Shown in pieces: positions 12,147 through 23,576 of a stretch of DNA of 64,000 nucleotides. Below the pieces are notes generated by a model. The model was not told the origin of the DNA. It made no database searches and worked only from the letters and a program-made list of their open reading frames with translations. Every line of letters starts with the position of its first letter. Position 1 is the stretch's first letter. The DNA comes from Physcomitrium patens (Eukaryota > Streptophyta > Bryopsida > Funariales > Funariaceae): positions 10,881,660 to 10,945,659 of the forward strand of contig NC_037263.1 of assembly GCF_000002425.4 (NCBI RefSeq), read 5' to 3'. A program made the position numbers and the translations under genes.

Positions 12147-12169
12147 TTCATGTCGGATTCACCACTTTT
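12147..12169 (-). promoter_or_regulatory. Primer-binding site of element B
   Basis: Sense TGGTGAATCCGACATG a few bases inside the 5' LTR (LTR3). Element M has TGGTGAACCCGACGGG at the same place. It would pair with a tRNA 3' end; I do not assign which tRNA. Confidence 0.65.
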
Positions 12170-13370
12170 TGTCGAATTACGTGCTTTCCTGCTTGAGAAT
12201 GCGCCAAGCGTCTGGCGGTAGAAGGTAGTATGGAGATTCGCTAATATTCAAGCAGTTTATCGGTTTTTGATTTTTGGAATATAAACAACTATATGAATAT
12301 ACCGTAAATCTATATGGATGTCCTTTGACTACTCGTCGAAATCTTTTTTATCCTAGCCGGTAGATCTCTAGACGTTACAGAGAACCCCGAATAACCCAAA
12401 CTGCTAATCTTCGATACCGCTTTATACTCTTGATCTTGTAACCACTGATTGTCTCGTTAGATTAACCCAATAAATTTCATTCACTCCACATACTCAATCC
12501 TATAGACATCCTTTTAATTCTTCATCACAGACGTAACTCAATTTCACAAAACAATCAAGAATAATCACACCGACTTCATTAAAATCTCGATTCACCAGTA
12601 CAACACTGACTTCAGCAACGATTGCCTCAGTCTTTCCAAAACCCTATGAAGAAAAAAATATCCCAATTCCTTGTCTTTTTTTTCCTCCCGAAGCATGAAG
12701 CTGGCTCTCCGATCCTTCTTCCCCAAAAAAACCTTATTCTCTCCCCTTTTCATTTCTTAACTTATCCTCTCTTTTAACCCTAATTCTCTCCCCCTTTCAA
12801 ACCCTAGCCTCTGAATTTCTTCAATCTTTCATCTTGGATCCAGAATTGGCTCCCCATGTCAGAGCTTTCTCCTCCGTTTTTACCTTTAAGAGATCCTTTT
12901 ACCGAAAGGACGTTCCCGAAATGGCACAAACAACGGAACAGCCTGAAACAGAATCAAAGCCCCGTAATCGGGATCACATTGAGTCGCCCGACCAATTCAG
13001 GTCTCATATTGGATAAGAAGTCCGTATTAAGACCTAAATTTTCCCGCAATTGGACCGCATTGGGTTGCCCAATCAAGTCAGGTCTCATATTGGGTAAGAG
13101 GACCTGGATTGGATGTCTTGAAATTGGATCCAATTGGCTCTTTGAACCACGCTCACCCGTCGTTGAATTGGTCCTTTCCCTTTCTGCTGACTCCTGTTAT
13201 TGGAATCGAACAGAGCATTTTAATATGCCCGAGCTGACTTTCGTGACTGACCCTGGCCTCTCAGTATTTGTACTGGAATTGGTCGTTGCTCCCAATATTC
13301 GAAGTAACTGAATATTAATAAAATCCCCTTTCTTTATATTTTCACAGTATACTCGTGTTACAATACGAAA
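12170..13370 (-). repeat. LTR3, 5' LTR of element B
   Basis: 1201 bp starting TGTCGAATTACG in plus orientation; its right end is slightly eroded (TACGAAA where others have CACGACA). It shares the CCTTTTCATTTCTTAAC block with LTR1, marking them as partners. Confidence 0.88.
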
Positions 13371-13432
13371 ACGTTTGATAATTAATTCCTAACATTCAAA
13401 GCTATTATCACTCCCCGGCAACGTCGCCAAAA
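13371..13432 (-). promoter_or_regulatory. Leader start and primer-binding site of element C
   Basis: Sense TTTTGGCGACGTTGCCGGGG (13413-13432) adjoins the LTR terminus. From memory this resembles the TGGCGCC-type tRNA-Asp PBS of Athila/Tat elements. The copy at 26990-27010 has TGGCGCCGCCGTCGAGGAA. Confidence 0.75.
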
Positions 13433-14280
13433 TGTGATTGCTTGTTTTACTTATATCTGGAAGAAACCTCCCAAAATAAACCAGTATAGGAGGATTCGAA
13501 TAAGAGGAATGATTAGTTGCTTAAGTGTTCACGTTAGGATCACACAATCAATTACCTTTTGAATATATCGTCTCTATTTTCAATATCTGAACACACAAGG
13601 AAACTATAATCTCCTCCTTTATCTTATCAGTCTCTTCCTTATAGCAATTCAGTCATACCAATAATTGCTATTTCTACCAATATATTCACCCTCATAATCT
13701 CTAACTATAATACTACGCCCTCACAGCTTTCAGCACACAATTACCCTTGTTCCAATCACTGGAATTCTTCACACAGAAGTGCCATTCACATTACGGTGTT
13801 TCACACAAACACAGACTCATTCTCTCTACTGAACTACAATCAGATTTCAGCATTCAATCTTTCTTCTTCTCAAATAATACCAATCATATTTCTATTCCAT
13901 AATTCACTTCACAATATTCAAAAACTCTCAATCCTCTTATTCAAAGAAAATAACAAACAAAAGAAAAGAGGTAGCACCAAGTTTACCCCAGCTTATACTA
14001 TTATAGCGATGGCTCTCGGCTCATGACTATCACAGTCTGGCCCTCGGCTTATGACTCTCACAGTTTGATCCTCGACTTATGACTCTCACAGTCTGGCACT
14101 TTAACTAACTTCTACAACTCCTATATACTTTCTCCTGATTCTCCAGATTCTAATTATAATTCTGTAATTAACCACTTTTAAGAACTAAATCACTCATCCG
14201 TCCTCTTAAATTTTCTATTATATGGACTATTAATATATTTTATCAATATCTTTCAAAAATGAATTAATATCTATTCTACA
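13433..14280 (-). repeat. 5' LTR of element C
   Basis: 848 bp with TG...CA ends, PBS on its left side as required for a minus-strand element. It carries about three tandem copies of a 28-bp unit (CTCGGCTTATGACTCTCACA core, 14008-14102), where the related LTR at 27011-27778 has one. Confidence 0.85.
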
Positions 14281-14710
14281 GTTGGTTCTTCAAAGTTTTT
14301 TTATATTTCATTTCTTCCCTTTTTTATCTCCATTAGAGCTTCATGTTGGAACTTTGCCAAATAAGCATGTATAGACATGGTATCTATAAGATCATCCCAT
14401 CTTGTAGTATTTCTAATTATTGTGGCTATATTAAGTAATTACTGTCTTATTATTTTTTTATTCATACTAATAATAGTATAATTTTATAGATTCTTTGTGC
14501 TTACATGCTTATCAAAACCATCCTCCTTCTTCCTTACAACCTCAATGCCATAAGTAATAGCCTCTCTTGATGCCATAGCCTATTGAAATAAATGCTCTTC
14601 TAAAACCTTCTTCATCCTTCCTTTGCCAAAATTGGTTTTGAAAAACTCACATGTATCTTGCAACGCAATTTTTCCATCTTTCCATAAAATTACTCCTTGT
14701 CACAGAATAT
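14281..14710 (-). pseudogene. Gag fragment of a B/M-type element (I)
   Basis: The minus strand reads gag C-terminal sequence matching element M 35060-35460: GVILWKDGKIALQD, then CEFFKTNFGKG and KKVLEEHLFQ, an EAITYGIE segment, and later SIHAYLAKFQHEALMEIKKG. No LTR is attached; element C cuts it off on the left. On the right it is fused to the integrase of element E, with shared bases around GATAT (14703-14712), suggesting microhomology joining. Confidence 0.75.
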
Positions 14711-16922
14711 CCATAATTAGCAAAGAAAGGTGTTTGTTTTATAGAAGAGTGTACCGTATTATTCTAAGCAAACTCTGCCAATGGCAAAAGAGTTGTCCAA
14801 TCATCTTATTGGTAATTAATGGTACATCTTAAATACTGCTCCAAAACTTGATTAACACGCTGTCGTGTTGTAACACGAGTATACAGTGAAAATAAAAAGA
14901 AAGGGGAATTTTATTAATATTCAGTTACCTCGAATATTAGGAGCATCGACCAACTCCAGTACAAATACTGAGTGGTCAGGTTCAGTGACTCCGTTACAGT
15001 CAGCCGGGGCATACTGAAATGCCCCGTTCGATTCCAATAACGGGAGTCAGGAGGAAGAGAAGGACCAATTCACACGACGGGTTCGAGGAGCCAATTGGAT
15101 CCAATTTCGATAATCCAATCCGGGTCCTCTTACCCAATATGAGACCTGTATTGGTGGGGCAACCCAATGCAGTCTAGTTACGAGAAATCCAGGTCTTACT
15201 ACGGGTCTTAGCCAATCTGACGCGAGGACCAATTTGACCCAATTACGGGAACATCTAGGTTACTACGGGCATCTTTACCAATATAGGACCTGAATTGGTC
15301 GGGCGACTCAATGTGGTCCTGATTACGGGGTTCGATTCTGTTTCAGGCTGTCCTGTTCTCTGTGCCGTCTCAGGGAACGTTTTTTTTGGTAAATAGATTT
15401 CTTAAAGGTAAAAACGGAGGAGAAAGCTTAGCGGTGAGAGCCAATTTCGAATCCAAGTTGAGGTGAGAGCCAATTTCGGATCCAAGCTTGAGGTGGGAGC
15501 CAATTCCGGATCTAAGACGGAAGATTGAAGAAATTCAGAGGATAAGGTTAGGTGGCATATAGTTTTGGGTGGGGTTTTTTTTTTGAGGGAAATCGGGGGG
15601 GGGGGAAGGATTTTTTCAAGCTTCTGCAAGGTTACCAGTTCGGGTTTTCATTGGAGGGTTTTGAAGATCAAGGGGATTAGAGAGAGGAGCTTCATGCTTC
15701 GGGTCGGGGAAGGAAAGACATAGAATTTGGATTTTTCTTCTTCGTAGAGTTTTGGGGAAGAGTGAGGCAATCGTTGCTGAAGTCAGTGTTGTAATGGTGA
15801 ATCGGGATTTTTAAATGAAGTGGGTTTGAATACTCTTGACTGTTTTGTGAAATCGAGTTACGTCTATGATTGAAGGATTAAAAGGGTGTCTAGAGGATTG
15901 AGTATGCGGAGTGAATGAAATTTATTGGGTTAATCTAACAAGACAGTCAGTGGATACAAGATCGTAAGTATAAAGCAGTATTGAAGGTTAACAATTTGGG
16001 TTGTACGGGGTTCTTTGTAACGTCTAGAGACCTACCGGCTGGGGCAAAAAGGACTTCGACAAGCAGTCGAAGAGCATCCGTATAGATTTGCGGTACATTG
16101 TTGCAGTCGTTTATATTCCAGCAGTCAAAAACTGATAGACTGCTTGACTATCGGCGAATCCCCATACTACCTTCTACAGCTAGACACCCGGCGCATTCTC
16201 GAGCAGAAAAGCACGTAATACGACAACGCTCCGTTTGTCCATGAGTTTGAGGATGGAATGCCGAAGATAGTTTTATATTCACTTTAAGAATCTTGAAAAG
16301 AATCTACCAAAATCTTGATACAAATTGAGTTTTCCTATTTGATATAATATCCTTGGATAATCCATGATAGCGATAGATATTGTCAAGAAAGAGCTTAGCT
16401 AATTCTTCACCTGTGATAGATTTTGTACAAGGTACAAAATGTGCCATCTTGGTAAAACAATCTACTATCACGAATATAGTCATAAGAACCTAAGATTGGA
16501 AGATCCGTGATGAAGTCCATAGAAACAAAAGACCATGGTTATTCTAGAATGGGTAATGGCTGAAGAAGTCCAAAAGGTGGATGACGAGGAGTTTTCAATC
16601 TTAAACAAACATCACATGATTGTACAAAATCTTTAACCGCCTTTCACATTTGAGGCCACCAAAAATCCTTAGATATCAGCTCCAAAGTCTTATTATATCT
16701 GAAATATCCTGCTGTTGGGAAGTCGTGACGAGCTTGAAGAATACGTAAACATGCTTCTCCTTCTGGAACATATAGGCGTCCTTCAAAATAGAGTAGGTTG
16801 TTCTTGAATTCAAATTTAGATGGATCATGAGATTTAATAGAATTGTTCTTGATATCATGAACAAGAGGGTTTGAAGACATACTTAACTGAACTTGCTTAA
16901 GAAAAGTTAAATCAACAATCAA
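14706..16922 (-). pseudogene. Integrase (element E), interrupted by solo LTR D
   Basis: From 16922: N-terminal zinc-binding region (LQARHDFPTAGYFRYNKT ... FWWPQM; then CDVCLR near 16600), first catalytic Asp in SMDFITDLPIL near 16500, second at IISNRKTQF (near 16330) where the usual Asp is Asn, then SAFHPQTHGQTER with the catalytic Glu. LTR D follows immediately. After it (14860-14706) come [28 protein letters not shown] and FFANYGY, then the break. Stops near 16630 and 16530 and the Asp loss show it is dead. Confidence 0.8.
14861..16225 (+). repeat. Solo LTR D (B family) in element E integrase
   Basis: 1365 bp, TGTCGTGTTG...AATACGACA, plus orientation. No PBS or PPT on either side. It is flanked by ACGC (14857-14860 and 16226-16229; the next base T also matches). 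Removing it restores a continuous integrase reading through TERVNQVLEQ, which confirms the insertion. Contains 11 consecutive G near 15595-15605 and a duplicated GAGAGCCAATTTCG unit. Confidence 0.92.
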
Positions 16923-16949
16923 TGTTGATTTTATTGCTTGAAGATAAAA

Positions 16950-18330
16950 TTATTCCGGCTTCAAGAGAACCATTTTTTGTTGCTCAAAAGCTGCATCTCC
17001 TTCTTTTGGTGCAAGATAAGAACGTCTACACAAGGCATCAGATAAACCTTGATGTTTTCCTGGCCGATAAGTGATGATGAACTCAAATCTTGATAAAGAC
17101 ATGCTCCAACGAGCTTGGCAATGATTTAATACGTGTGTTGATATAAAATATTCAAGGTTTTTGTGATCCGTATATACGGTGACTGGACTAGAAGCGCCTT
17201 CTAGATAATGATGCCATTCTTGAAAAGAATCCATAATTGCAAGAAGTTCTTTGTCGTGGATCTCATAATTGATTTCTACTGCTGAGAATTTTCTTGAATG
17301 AAAGGCTAGTGGATGAAGTTTGTCATCTGTTCCCATTTGTGATAAAACCGCACCTAGAGCAAAGTCCGATGCATCTGTTTCCATAAAGAATGCTTTGGAA
17401 AAATCAACACGATACAAGATTGATGCAGAAACAAACGTTGTCTTCAAAGATTCAAAAGTAACTTCCGCTTCTTGATTCCATTGAAATTTGTCTTTACAAG
17501 TCAAACGTGTAAGTGGAGCTGCAACTCGAGAGAAGTCTTTGATGAAGATCCGATAGAAGTTGGCAAATTCCAAAAAAAATTGGACATCTCTTACCATTTT
17601 TGGAATATTTCAGTCTATAATAGTTTAAACTTTCTTAGGATCCATCATAAGTCCATCATTTGAAATGATGTAACCTAAAAAATTGACTTGAGTAGTGTGG
17701 AATATACACTTTTCTATCTTGGCATAGAGTCCTGCATCTCTTAATTTTTGTAACACATGATGAACATGAAGTTCATGTTCTTTTGAATTCTTAGAATAGA
17801 TCAAGATGTCGTCTAGATAACATATCACAAAATCGTCCAAAAATTCTCGAAAAACATCATTCAATAGATGTTGAAAAGTTGCTAGTGCATTTGTAAGTCC
17901 AAAAGGCATGACGTTGTATTCAAAATATCCATACCTAGTTCGAAACGCAGTCTTCCATTCATCTCCTTCTTTGATGCGTACTAGATTGTATGCTCCCCGA
18001 AGATCTATTTTTGTATAGATCTTAGCTTGATTCAGCTGATCAAGAAGTCAAGATATTAAAGGTAGTGGATACCTATTTTTGATGGTAATCTTGTTGAGTC
18101 CTCGATAATCAACACACATCTGCAATGATCCATCTTTTTTCTTCACAAATAGAATTGGAGCTCCTGCTGGAGATTTAGAATGGCATATGAAATTCTTGGC
18201 TAGATTTTCTTCAATATACTCCTTGAGTTCAGCCAACTCATTTTGTGATAAACTAAAGATTGGTCCGAATGGCAGTTGTGCTCCTTCTTGAAGGTCAATT
18301 GAGCAATCATAGGGACGATGTTCCGGGAGT
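16950..18330 (-). pseudogene. Reverse transcriptase-RNase H (element E)
   Basis: RT begins near 18236 ([11 protein letters not shown], then [20 protein letters not shown] and [20 protein letters not shown]). [13 protein letters not shown] and catalytic YLDD ([13 protein letters not shown]) are at 17909-17780. After a stop near 17625 the connection reads FYRIFIKDFSRVAAPLT; RNase H follows with FFMETDASDFALGAVLSQ (near 17380), [12 protein letters not shown] and YTDHKNLEYF, ending GKHQGLSDAL near 17045. Motifs are nearly complete; a few stops and frame changes inactivate it. Confidence 0.9.
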
Positions 18331-18359
18331 GTATCCGCATTTTATTTTTCAAATACATC

Positions 18360-18962
18360 TTAAAATTCTTGATATTGGCTTGGAATGCCACTTGAAGTCT
18401 TTTCACCAGTAGAAACGGGTGTAGCATAAATAATGTATAGTGATTCTTTCATAGCAGCATGTAAGAAAGCTTTTGCACCTATAAATACGGGTTTAATTGA
18501 ATTGGACTTATGACTCTCTACTTGCTTAACTACATTGTTAGTTATACTTTTAGAGAAAGTAAGAGTTCGAGAAATCCAGTCTATTTGAGGGTTGTATTTT
18601 TTTAACCACGATAAACCTAAAATGATTGGATTAGAGGAAGATCTAATGATATTAAATACTACAAAACTATTATGACCATTGATTATTATTTCTATAGGAA
18701 GGGTTTCATGAATAATATCTCCAGAAGATAATGGACGACCATCTATGACTTCTACATGAACATGTTTAGTTTTCTTTACTAAAGATATGCTATGTCTTTT
18801 AGTAAATTCTTCATCTAAAAAACATGCTGAGGCTCCTGAATCTAACAAGGCAGAGACTTTGTAATGTTTAGGTCCTAAAATAACATTTAATGTAAAACAA
18901 GGAGAGGGCTCTAAGGAGAGAATAGGACCTTTACTAGAAGTTGTGCAAGGTTCCAGCCACAC
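18360..18962 (-). pseudogene. Retropepsin-like protease (element E)
   Basis: 200-codon open stretch with the active-site motif VSALLDSGASACFLD (near 18850) and a flap/C-terminal SNPIILGLSWLKKYNPQIDW segment (near 18620), typical of Ty3 proteases that cut the polyprotein. All catalytic residues are present. It lies between gag and RT in the usual chromovirus order; element F has the same domain with Ser changed to Leu at 42780-42850. Confidence 0.85.
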
Positions 18963-18967
18963 GGTCC

Positions 18968-19975
18968 CTATTGTAGCTGGACAAACTCGCTTTCTGACAT
19001 ATTATCTTCTTTCACAGCCATACTCCTCATTTTGTGATTGCGTCGTTTCTTTGGACAATGTTGAGCAGTGTGCTTTGGTTCTCCACAATATAAACATAAT
19101 CCTTCTTGACGACGACGAGTCTTTTCTTGCTCAGTAAGAGGTTTGAAACGTACTACATCAATTTGCATATCCTCTACTTCCGAATGTATGTGTTGAAGAG
19201 GTGTTGATATTGCCATTGAATTATAGTAACATTGAGGTCCACTTGTACGGTTCTCAGATCGAAATTCAAAAAGGCGATTGTCGTACTTCACAGCAAAGTC
19301 AATTGCTTGACTCAATGTTTGAGGATCAGGTAAGTTGAGCATTAATTTTTTTACCTCATATTGTAATCCATAGAGAAATTGGCTAATAAGTGCAGCATCA
19401 TCCCACTTGATATCAGTTGCAAGTTGTCAAAATTGTGAAGCATATAACATTACTGATCGATTGCCTTGTCGTAAAATATGGATCTTATTGGTTGCAACAC
19501 GAATTGCATCATGTTCTCCATACATGGATCGAAACTCCACCAAAAAAGCCTCTAGATTATCTAATATTGGATCTCATCATTCAAGAAAAGATGAAAATCA
19601 CGATAGTACCGAACCTAAAAGAAGCGTACCAATGAATCTAACTTGTGATCCTGGAGTTGGATAGCTTTGGAGTTGAAGTTCAATCACAAGTTACAATTGA
19701 TTGATAAATCCTCGAAACTTAGATCTGGTGCCATCAAACTTCTCGGGTAGGACAATTCTTGGTTCTCTAACATTTGAAGGACGTTCCACCATAGGAGAAA
19801 GGACATGGTTTGGTGCAGATGTTGAAGCAGCTCTAACCATTTTTATATCTTCAATTCTTGCCAATCTTGTTGCTCCTTGTGGTGGTAAATTGAGTTGATG
19901 CATTGCAAGCATTAACTCCCTCAATTGCTCTTGCATTTGTGCCATTGCACTCTTCATTTCAAAAAGTTTTGCCAT
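18968..19975 (-). pseudogene. Gag (element E)
   Basis: Starts at ATG 19973-19975 (MAKLFEMKSAMAQMQEQLRE), with a capsid-type IVLPEKFDGTRSKFRGFINQ segment, a damaged middle (19350-19690, several frames), then LPDPQTLSQAIDFAVKYDN and one CCHC knuckle CLYCGEPKHTAQHC (near 19075-19115). Packages element RNA. The middle part is frameshifted. Confidence 0.82.
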
Positions 19976-20165
19976 AATAACACTTAGAAGAAAAAAGATG
20001 TCTAATATCGCTCAAGACAAATAGAAGAGAGGACTTGCGAACAAAGAAAATACTAAGGACAATATCAATTTAGGAGAGGGTAATCCATAATTTCTAATAC
20101 GCTTATATCTTATCAAGAAAAAGGGGTAATCCACTCTTAATCAACATTAGACAAAGCTCTGATAT
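19976..20165 (-). promoter_or_regulatory. Leader and primer-binding site of element E
   Basis: Next to the LTR the sense strand reads TATCAGAGCTTTGTC (about 20149-20163), matching the initiator-Met tRNA type PBS (TGGTATCAGAGC) known from many plant Ty3 elements. The rest is noncoding leader. Confidence 0.8.
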
Positions 20166-20748
20166 TGTAGGTGTACTCTTGTCAATCTGTCAAGGACAAG
20201 AACTCGATGAAAAAACAATTCAGACAAGTGAGCCTTCACTCAAAGAGAGGTAACAAAATATATATAAACAAGTATATATATTGAAAGAGGAACTGGAATG
20301 GCTATTGCCAAAAGACAAGAAAACTAGAGACCCTTGAAACTAGACTAGAAGCAAGAAAGGAGTTGACAAAAGTGAAAAAGCCTTCATTCTTGCCTCTATA
20401 TATACTCTCTAACTAGGGGCTATGTGGCGACGTTCTATAGGACCTCCAATATGTATTGACTTTGTAGGGCACATGCCTTGACTTACAAGGCAAGTTTTTC
20501 TACGTGTGGACCACATAGTTAGCTTGATCTTCAAGCTAACAACATGTGTGGCACATGGCCAACTTGTTGACCACGTTTCTAATCCAAAAAGTCAATTAAA
20601 GACACCTATGAAGTCAAAGCAGTATCTAGAAAGTTTCTAGGAAGCTTCCATATTAAATATTATAGGATTAACTTACTTTTACCTACTTTTACTTACTTCT
20701 ACCTATTTCTATATGTAATTATTAGCTTACATGATTATGGCCGTGACA
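20166..20748 (-). repeat. 5' LTR of element E
   Basis: 583 bp; sense start TGTCACGGCCATAATC, sense end CCTACA. Related LTRs, full or partial: 30985-31531, 44194-44794, 50879-51410, 27880-28140 and 63845-64000. Confidence 0.85.
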
Positions 20749-22316
20749 GTGGTGTGACAATCCAAACCACAAGCATGATAAATATGACAACTACAAAGGT
20801 GCAATCAAGGATGGTATTGTATACTTCAAAGAGGGCAAGATAAGATTCACAATGTCAGATGAGCCTTCAAAGACAAATTTTGGGAAGGGTGGCATGAAAA
20901 AATTGGTAGAAGAGCAAATATCAAGAAATAATACCATACAAGGAAAAGAAGCTGAGTCTTACTCTGTTAAAATTGAACAAAAAATACTTAAGGCTTATTC
21001 TTTACCAACTACAGAAGTCATGAATAGGGGAGATGAAGCTATCAGAAAGGTAACTGGGTAGAATGATCCAGTTGATGTTATTAATATTAAAACATATTTA
21101 TGTGGAAAAAAACATGATGATGATATGCATAATGCCATGGTTGAGGAAAAAAGAGATAGAGCTATTCATGAGAAGGATGTTGAACTTGGAAGTAAGAAGA
21201 GGTCTTCAAGTAATAAAAAAGCTTATGAAGGGCAAAAGCTAGTGAAGGTGCCTTCTACTGCTCATCCTAGAGATATATCAATATCAAAAGTATGGTAGGA
21301 GAAAGACAAAGAGAAGGAAAAAGATGACACATGGAAACCTAAAGTTAAAGCTATTATAGTGGAGGCATTGGATACTCATACAATACAAGAAGAAGAAGAA
21401 AAAGAAGAAGAAGAAAAAGAAATTGGCCAAGTATTTACTTTCATGTGTGATCTTGTGATTAATGATGGCTATAAAACAGAGCAAGAAATTGACTCTAATA
21501 AAGCTCAAGAAGAGAAAGTTGAAGAAATAGAAGAATTTTTTAATTGAGAAATAGAAAATGAGGTTTTACAAATATTTTCTAGGATACAAGGATTATTATG
21601 GATACAATATGTATCCAAAATCAAGGTGAATTTGAATATGGAAGAGCACAAGTCTTAATAAATGGAGCCTAGACCATCCAAATTCAAGAATGCATAGTTG
21701 AAGAAATATCAAATGAAAAGATGGTTCACAAGGATACAAAGGTACTTATTTACAGTCTTAACTACAACTTTGAGTGTGGTAAAGAAGGAAAGGTGGATTA
21801 TTCTCATTTATTTTGGACAAAAGTAAAGCTTGAAGAGCTTAAAGATATGGTTTTAGCTTTGATTATTCATGACTCTGAGAAAAAAATCATATCTAGGAGA
21901 CTTTTTGATATGGAAAAATGGTCCATCGATATCAACCAAAAATAGATATTGAGAGTTTCAAATAATATGGAAGATATATAAATAGAAGTTTTTAATGGTA
22001 TTTTAGAATACTAATATAATATATAGAAGAAATTTTCTTAAAGACAGTTTGAGTCATATATAGTTGCAACAATACAACACAATGAAACACATATATTTTG
22101 AGAGTTAGATGGTACAATGTTGAAGATACCTATAAATGGAAAGTGGATCAAGGCATTTAAGAAAAGACATGATAGATTTACTTCAAGTGATCTTCTAAAT
22201 TTTAAAACATTGGGTTTAGATGAAGTGGAAGATGGAAAAGAAATGGGAATAATGAAGCAAACAAAGATGGTCAGATTGGCACATGCCAGAGGATGTGCAA
22301 GTTTGGAGGGGGTGGA
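20749..22316 (+). pseudogene. Element G: gag and integrase remnants (B-like)
   Basis: The plus strand opens inside a zinc knuckle (WCDNPNHKHDKYDN at 20751-20790, last Cys now Tyr), then IVYFKEGKIRF and KTNFGKGGMKKLVEEQIS as in elements B and M. A Lys/Glu-rich stretch (21380-21540) follows. After stops, ISRRLFDMEKWSIDINQ (21900-21940) resembles the protease region of the B/M family only weakly. ELDGTMLKIPINGKWIKAFKKR (22105-22170) is the integrase C-terminal motif next to the PPT. Most of pol is missing. Confidence 0.65.
22296..22316 (+). promoter_or_regulatory. Polypurine tract of element G
   Basis: AGTTTGGAGGGGGTGGA directly before the LTR start TGTCGTACTG at 22317. The same layout as the PPTs at 6248 (minus) and 38131. 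Confidence 0.8.
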
Positions 22317-22470
22317 TGTCGTACTGTAAATGCTTACAGTATGAAAAATAAGCTAAAACATATTATATGTTGATAAATCTAAATATGTGTTAGAGTGGCT
22401 AGTAGATTAAATTAAAAGGATTTGGTATAAGAAACATTCTTTTGTTTCTTTACTTCTTTTGATTTTGACA

Positions 22471-22515
<45 letters not shown>

Positions 22516-23570
22516 ACCTAAATATTTAGTATGAAGCCTTGGGAGAAGGTGGAAACCTAAGGATGAAAATCTAAACTAGTAGGAGGCTAATTGAAAGGGA
22601 TGAAAGCAAGGCATGGTCGGATGAAGGCAAGGAATGGAGAACTTCATCCCTATTGGTCGAATATCATGCCCAATAGGCTTCAAGGAGGCTGCCCGAGGCC
22701 TTATTAGGGATTAGGGTTCTACTTTCGAGAGCATTCGGAGATTACAAGCTAGGGTTGTAAAGTTTAGGATTTGGGGTACAATTTTTGTACAAAAATTAGA
22801 GGATTTGGAGTTAGGGTGAAAAAGTTATAGCCGTTTGAAGTTAAGATGTATATTTAAGACATACTGTTATTCTTTTGAGAATACGAGGAGTTTTACAGCA
22901 GCTTTTGAAGATCGGAAGATACGACTATTACGGCGATTTCAAGGTCTTTCATGAAAGAATTATTGATTTTAGAGTTTATATGAAGGAATTAAAAGGAGTT
23001 GAAGACAGTGCTTCCAAATCAAAGGCAGTAAGTAAGCGGTTTTGTTTGTAGTAATGGTTGGAGCCATAACTTGAGTATTCGGACGAATTTTTGGCTCAAA
23101 CTTTTGGAGAATGTAAATTTTTGTGTTAAGAAGCTATACATATAAATTTTGTGGCATTTGAGCTTATATTTTGTGAGATATGAAGAAAATTGCATATAGA
23201 TGTATAAAGACAAGGGTTTGAAGCGACTATTAGGGTTTTCAAGATATCTCACGATCTGCAATGAATTTGCAATTGAAATTTGTTGTAGAAGTTAATAAGA
23301 ATACATCAGTACCTCATGTAAAATTTGACTTTGTTTAGACAGTCGGATTAGAAGATATGAGGTGTTGAAGTTCGAAAAAATTTCTTTATAAGAATAAACA
23401 AGGTTTTAGAAGATTTAATCATATTTTGGAAGTTGTGGGTTACTTGAGGATTGTGTATTTGGTGTAATTACTCAAAAGGGAAAAATTATATATAAAATTA
23501 GGGCTTTTCTTATTTTCAAGCTTGATTGAATAGTTAGTGACAGCCAGAAGTCTAGCGTTTTCTTGAGGCA
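22317..23570 (+). repeat. 3' LTR of element G
   Basis: Begins TGTCGTACTGTAAATGC after the PPT. Contains an AT dinucleotide run (22480-22513). The right end is not sharply defined; RT-coding sequence of another element begins at about 23577. The inverted relative H lies at 25460-26467. Confidence 0.75.
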
Positions 23571-23576
23571 AACTCT

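Larger units (their letters stand above)
3678..13370 (-). mobile_element. Ty3/gypsy element B (compound, three LTRs)
   Basis: Minus-strand element inserted in the leader of element C. Layout in plus coordinates: LTR1 3678-4884, PPT 4885-4915, LTR2 4916-6247, second PPT from 6248, pol/gag 6280-12099, PBS 12147-12164, LTR3 12170-13370. LTR1 and LTR3 share a block (4248-4320 and 12735-12810) that LTR2 lacks, so the outer two are the true pair and LTR2 comes from another subfamily. Flanks are ATGT (3674-3677) and ACGT (13371-13374), a probable 4-bp duplication with one C-to-T change. Coding regions carry many nonsense codons. Confidence 0.85.
1..14280 (-). mobile_element. Ty3/gypsy element C, split by element B
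   Basis: Minus-strand LTR retrotransposon whose 5' LTR (13433-14280), PBS and leader lie on the right and whose gag and protease remnants lie at 1-3677; it runs off the left edge. The two halves are separated by element B (3678-13370). They belong together because a second copy at 26468-27778 has the same LTR, PBS, leader and gag N-terminus in one continuous piece. Leader sequence resumes directly after B at 13371. The PBS resembles that of Athila/Tat elements. The coding part is broken by stops and frameshifts, so this is a dead copy. Confidence 0.8.
14706..20748 (-). mobile_element. Chromovirus-type Ty3 element E, 3' truncated
   Basis: Minus-strand element with 5' LTR 20166-20748, PBS, gag, protease, RT, RNase H and integrase, ending inside the integrase at about 14706. 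A related element F (30985-44794) carries a chromodomain at the corresponding end. Split by solo LTR D at 14861-16225. No 3' LTR is present. Confidence 0.85.

Noticed and set aside
15047..15629. Minus-strand ORFs inside LTR D
   Set aside because: They fall within a solo LTR and have no domain; the repeats PELAPTSS reflect the LTR duplication.
21359..21547. Glu/Lys-rich plus-strand ORF as a host protein
   Set aside because: Lies between gag and integrase remnants of element G in the same orientation; better read as element sequence.
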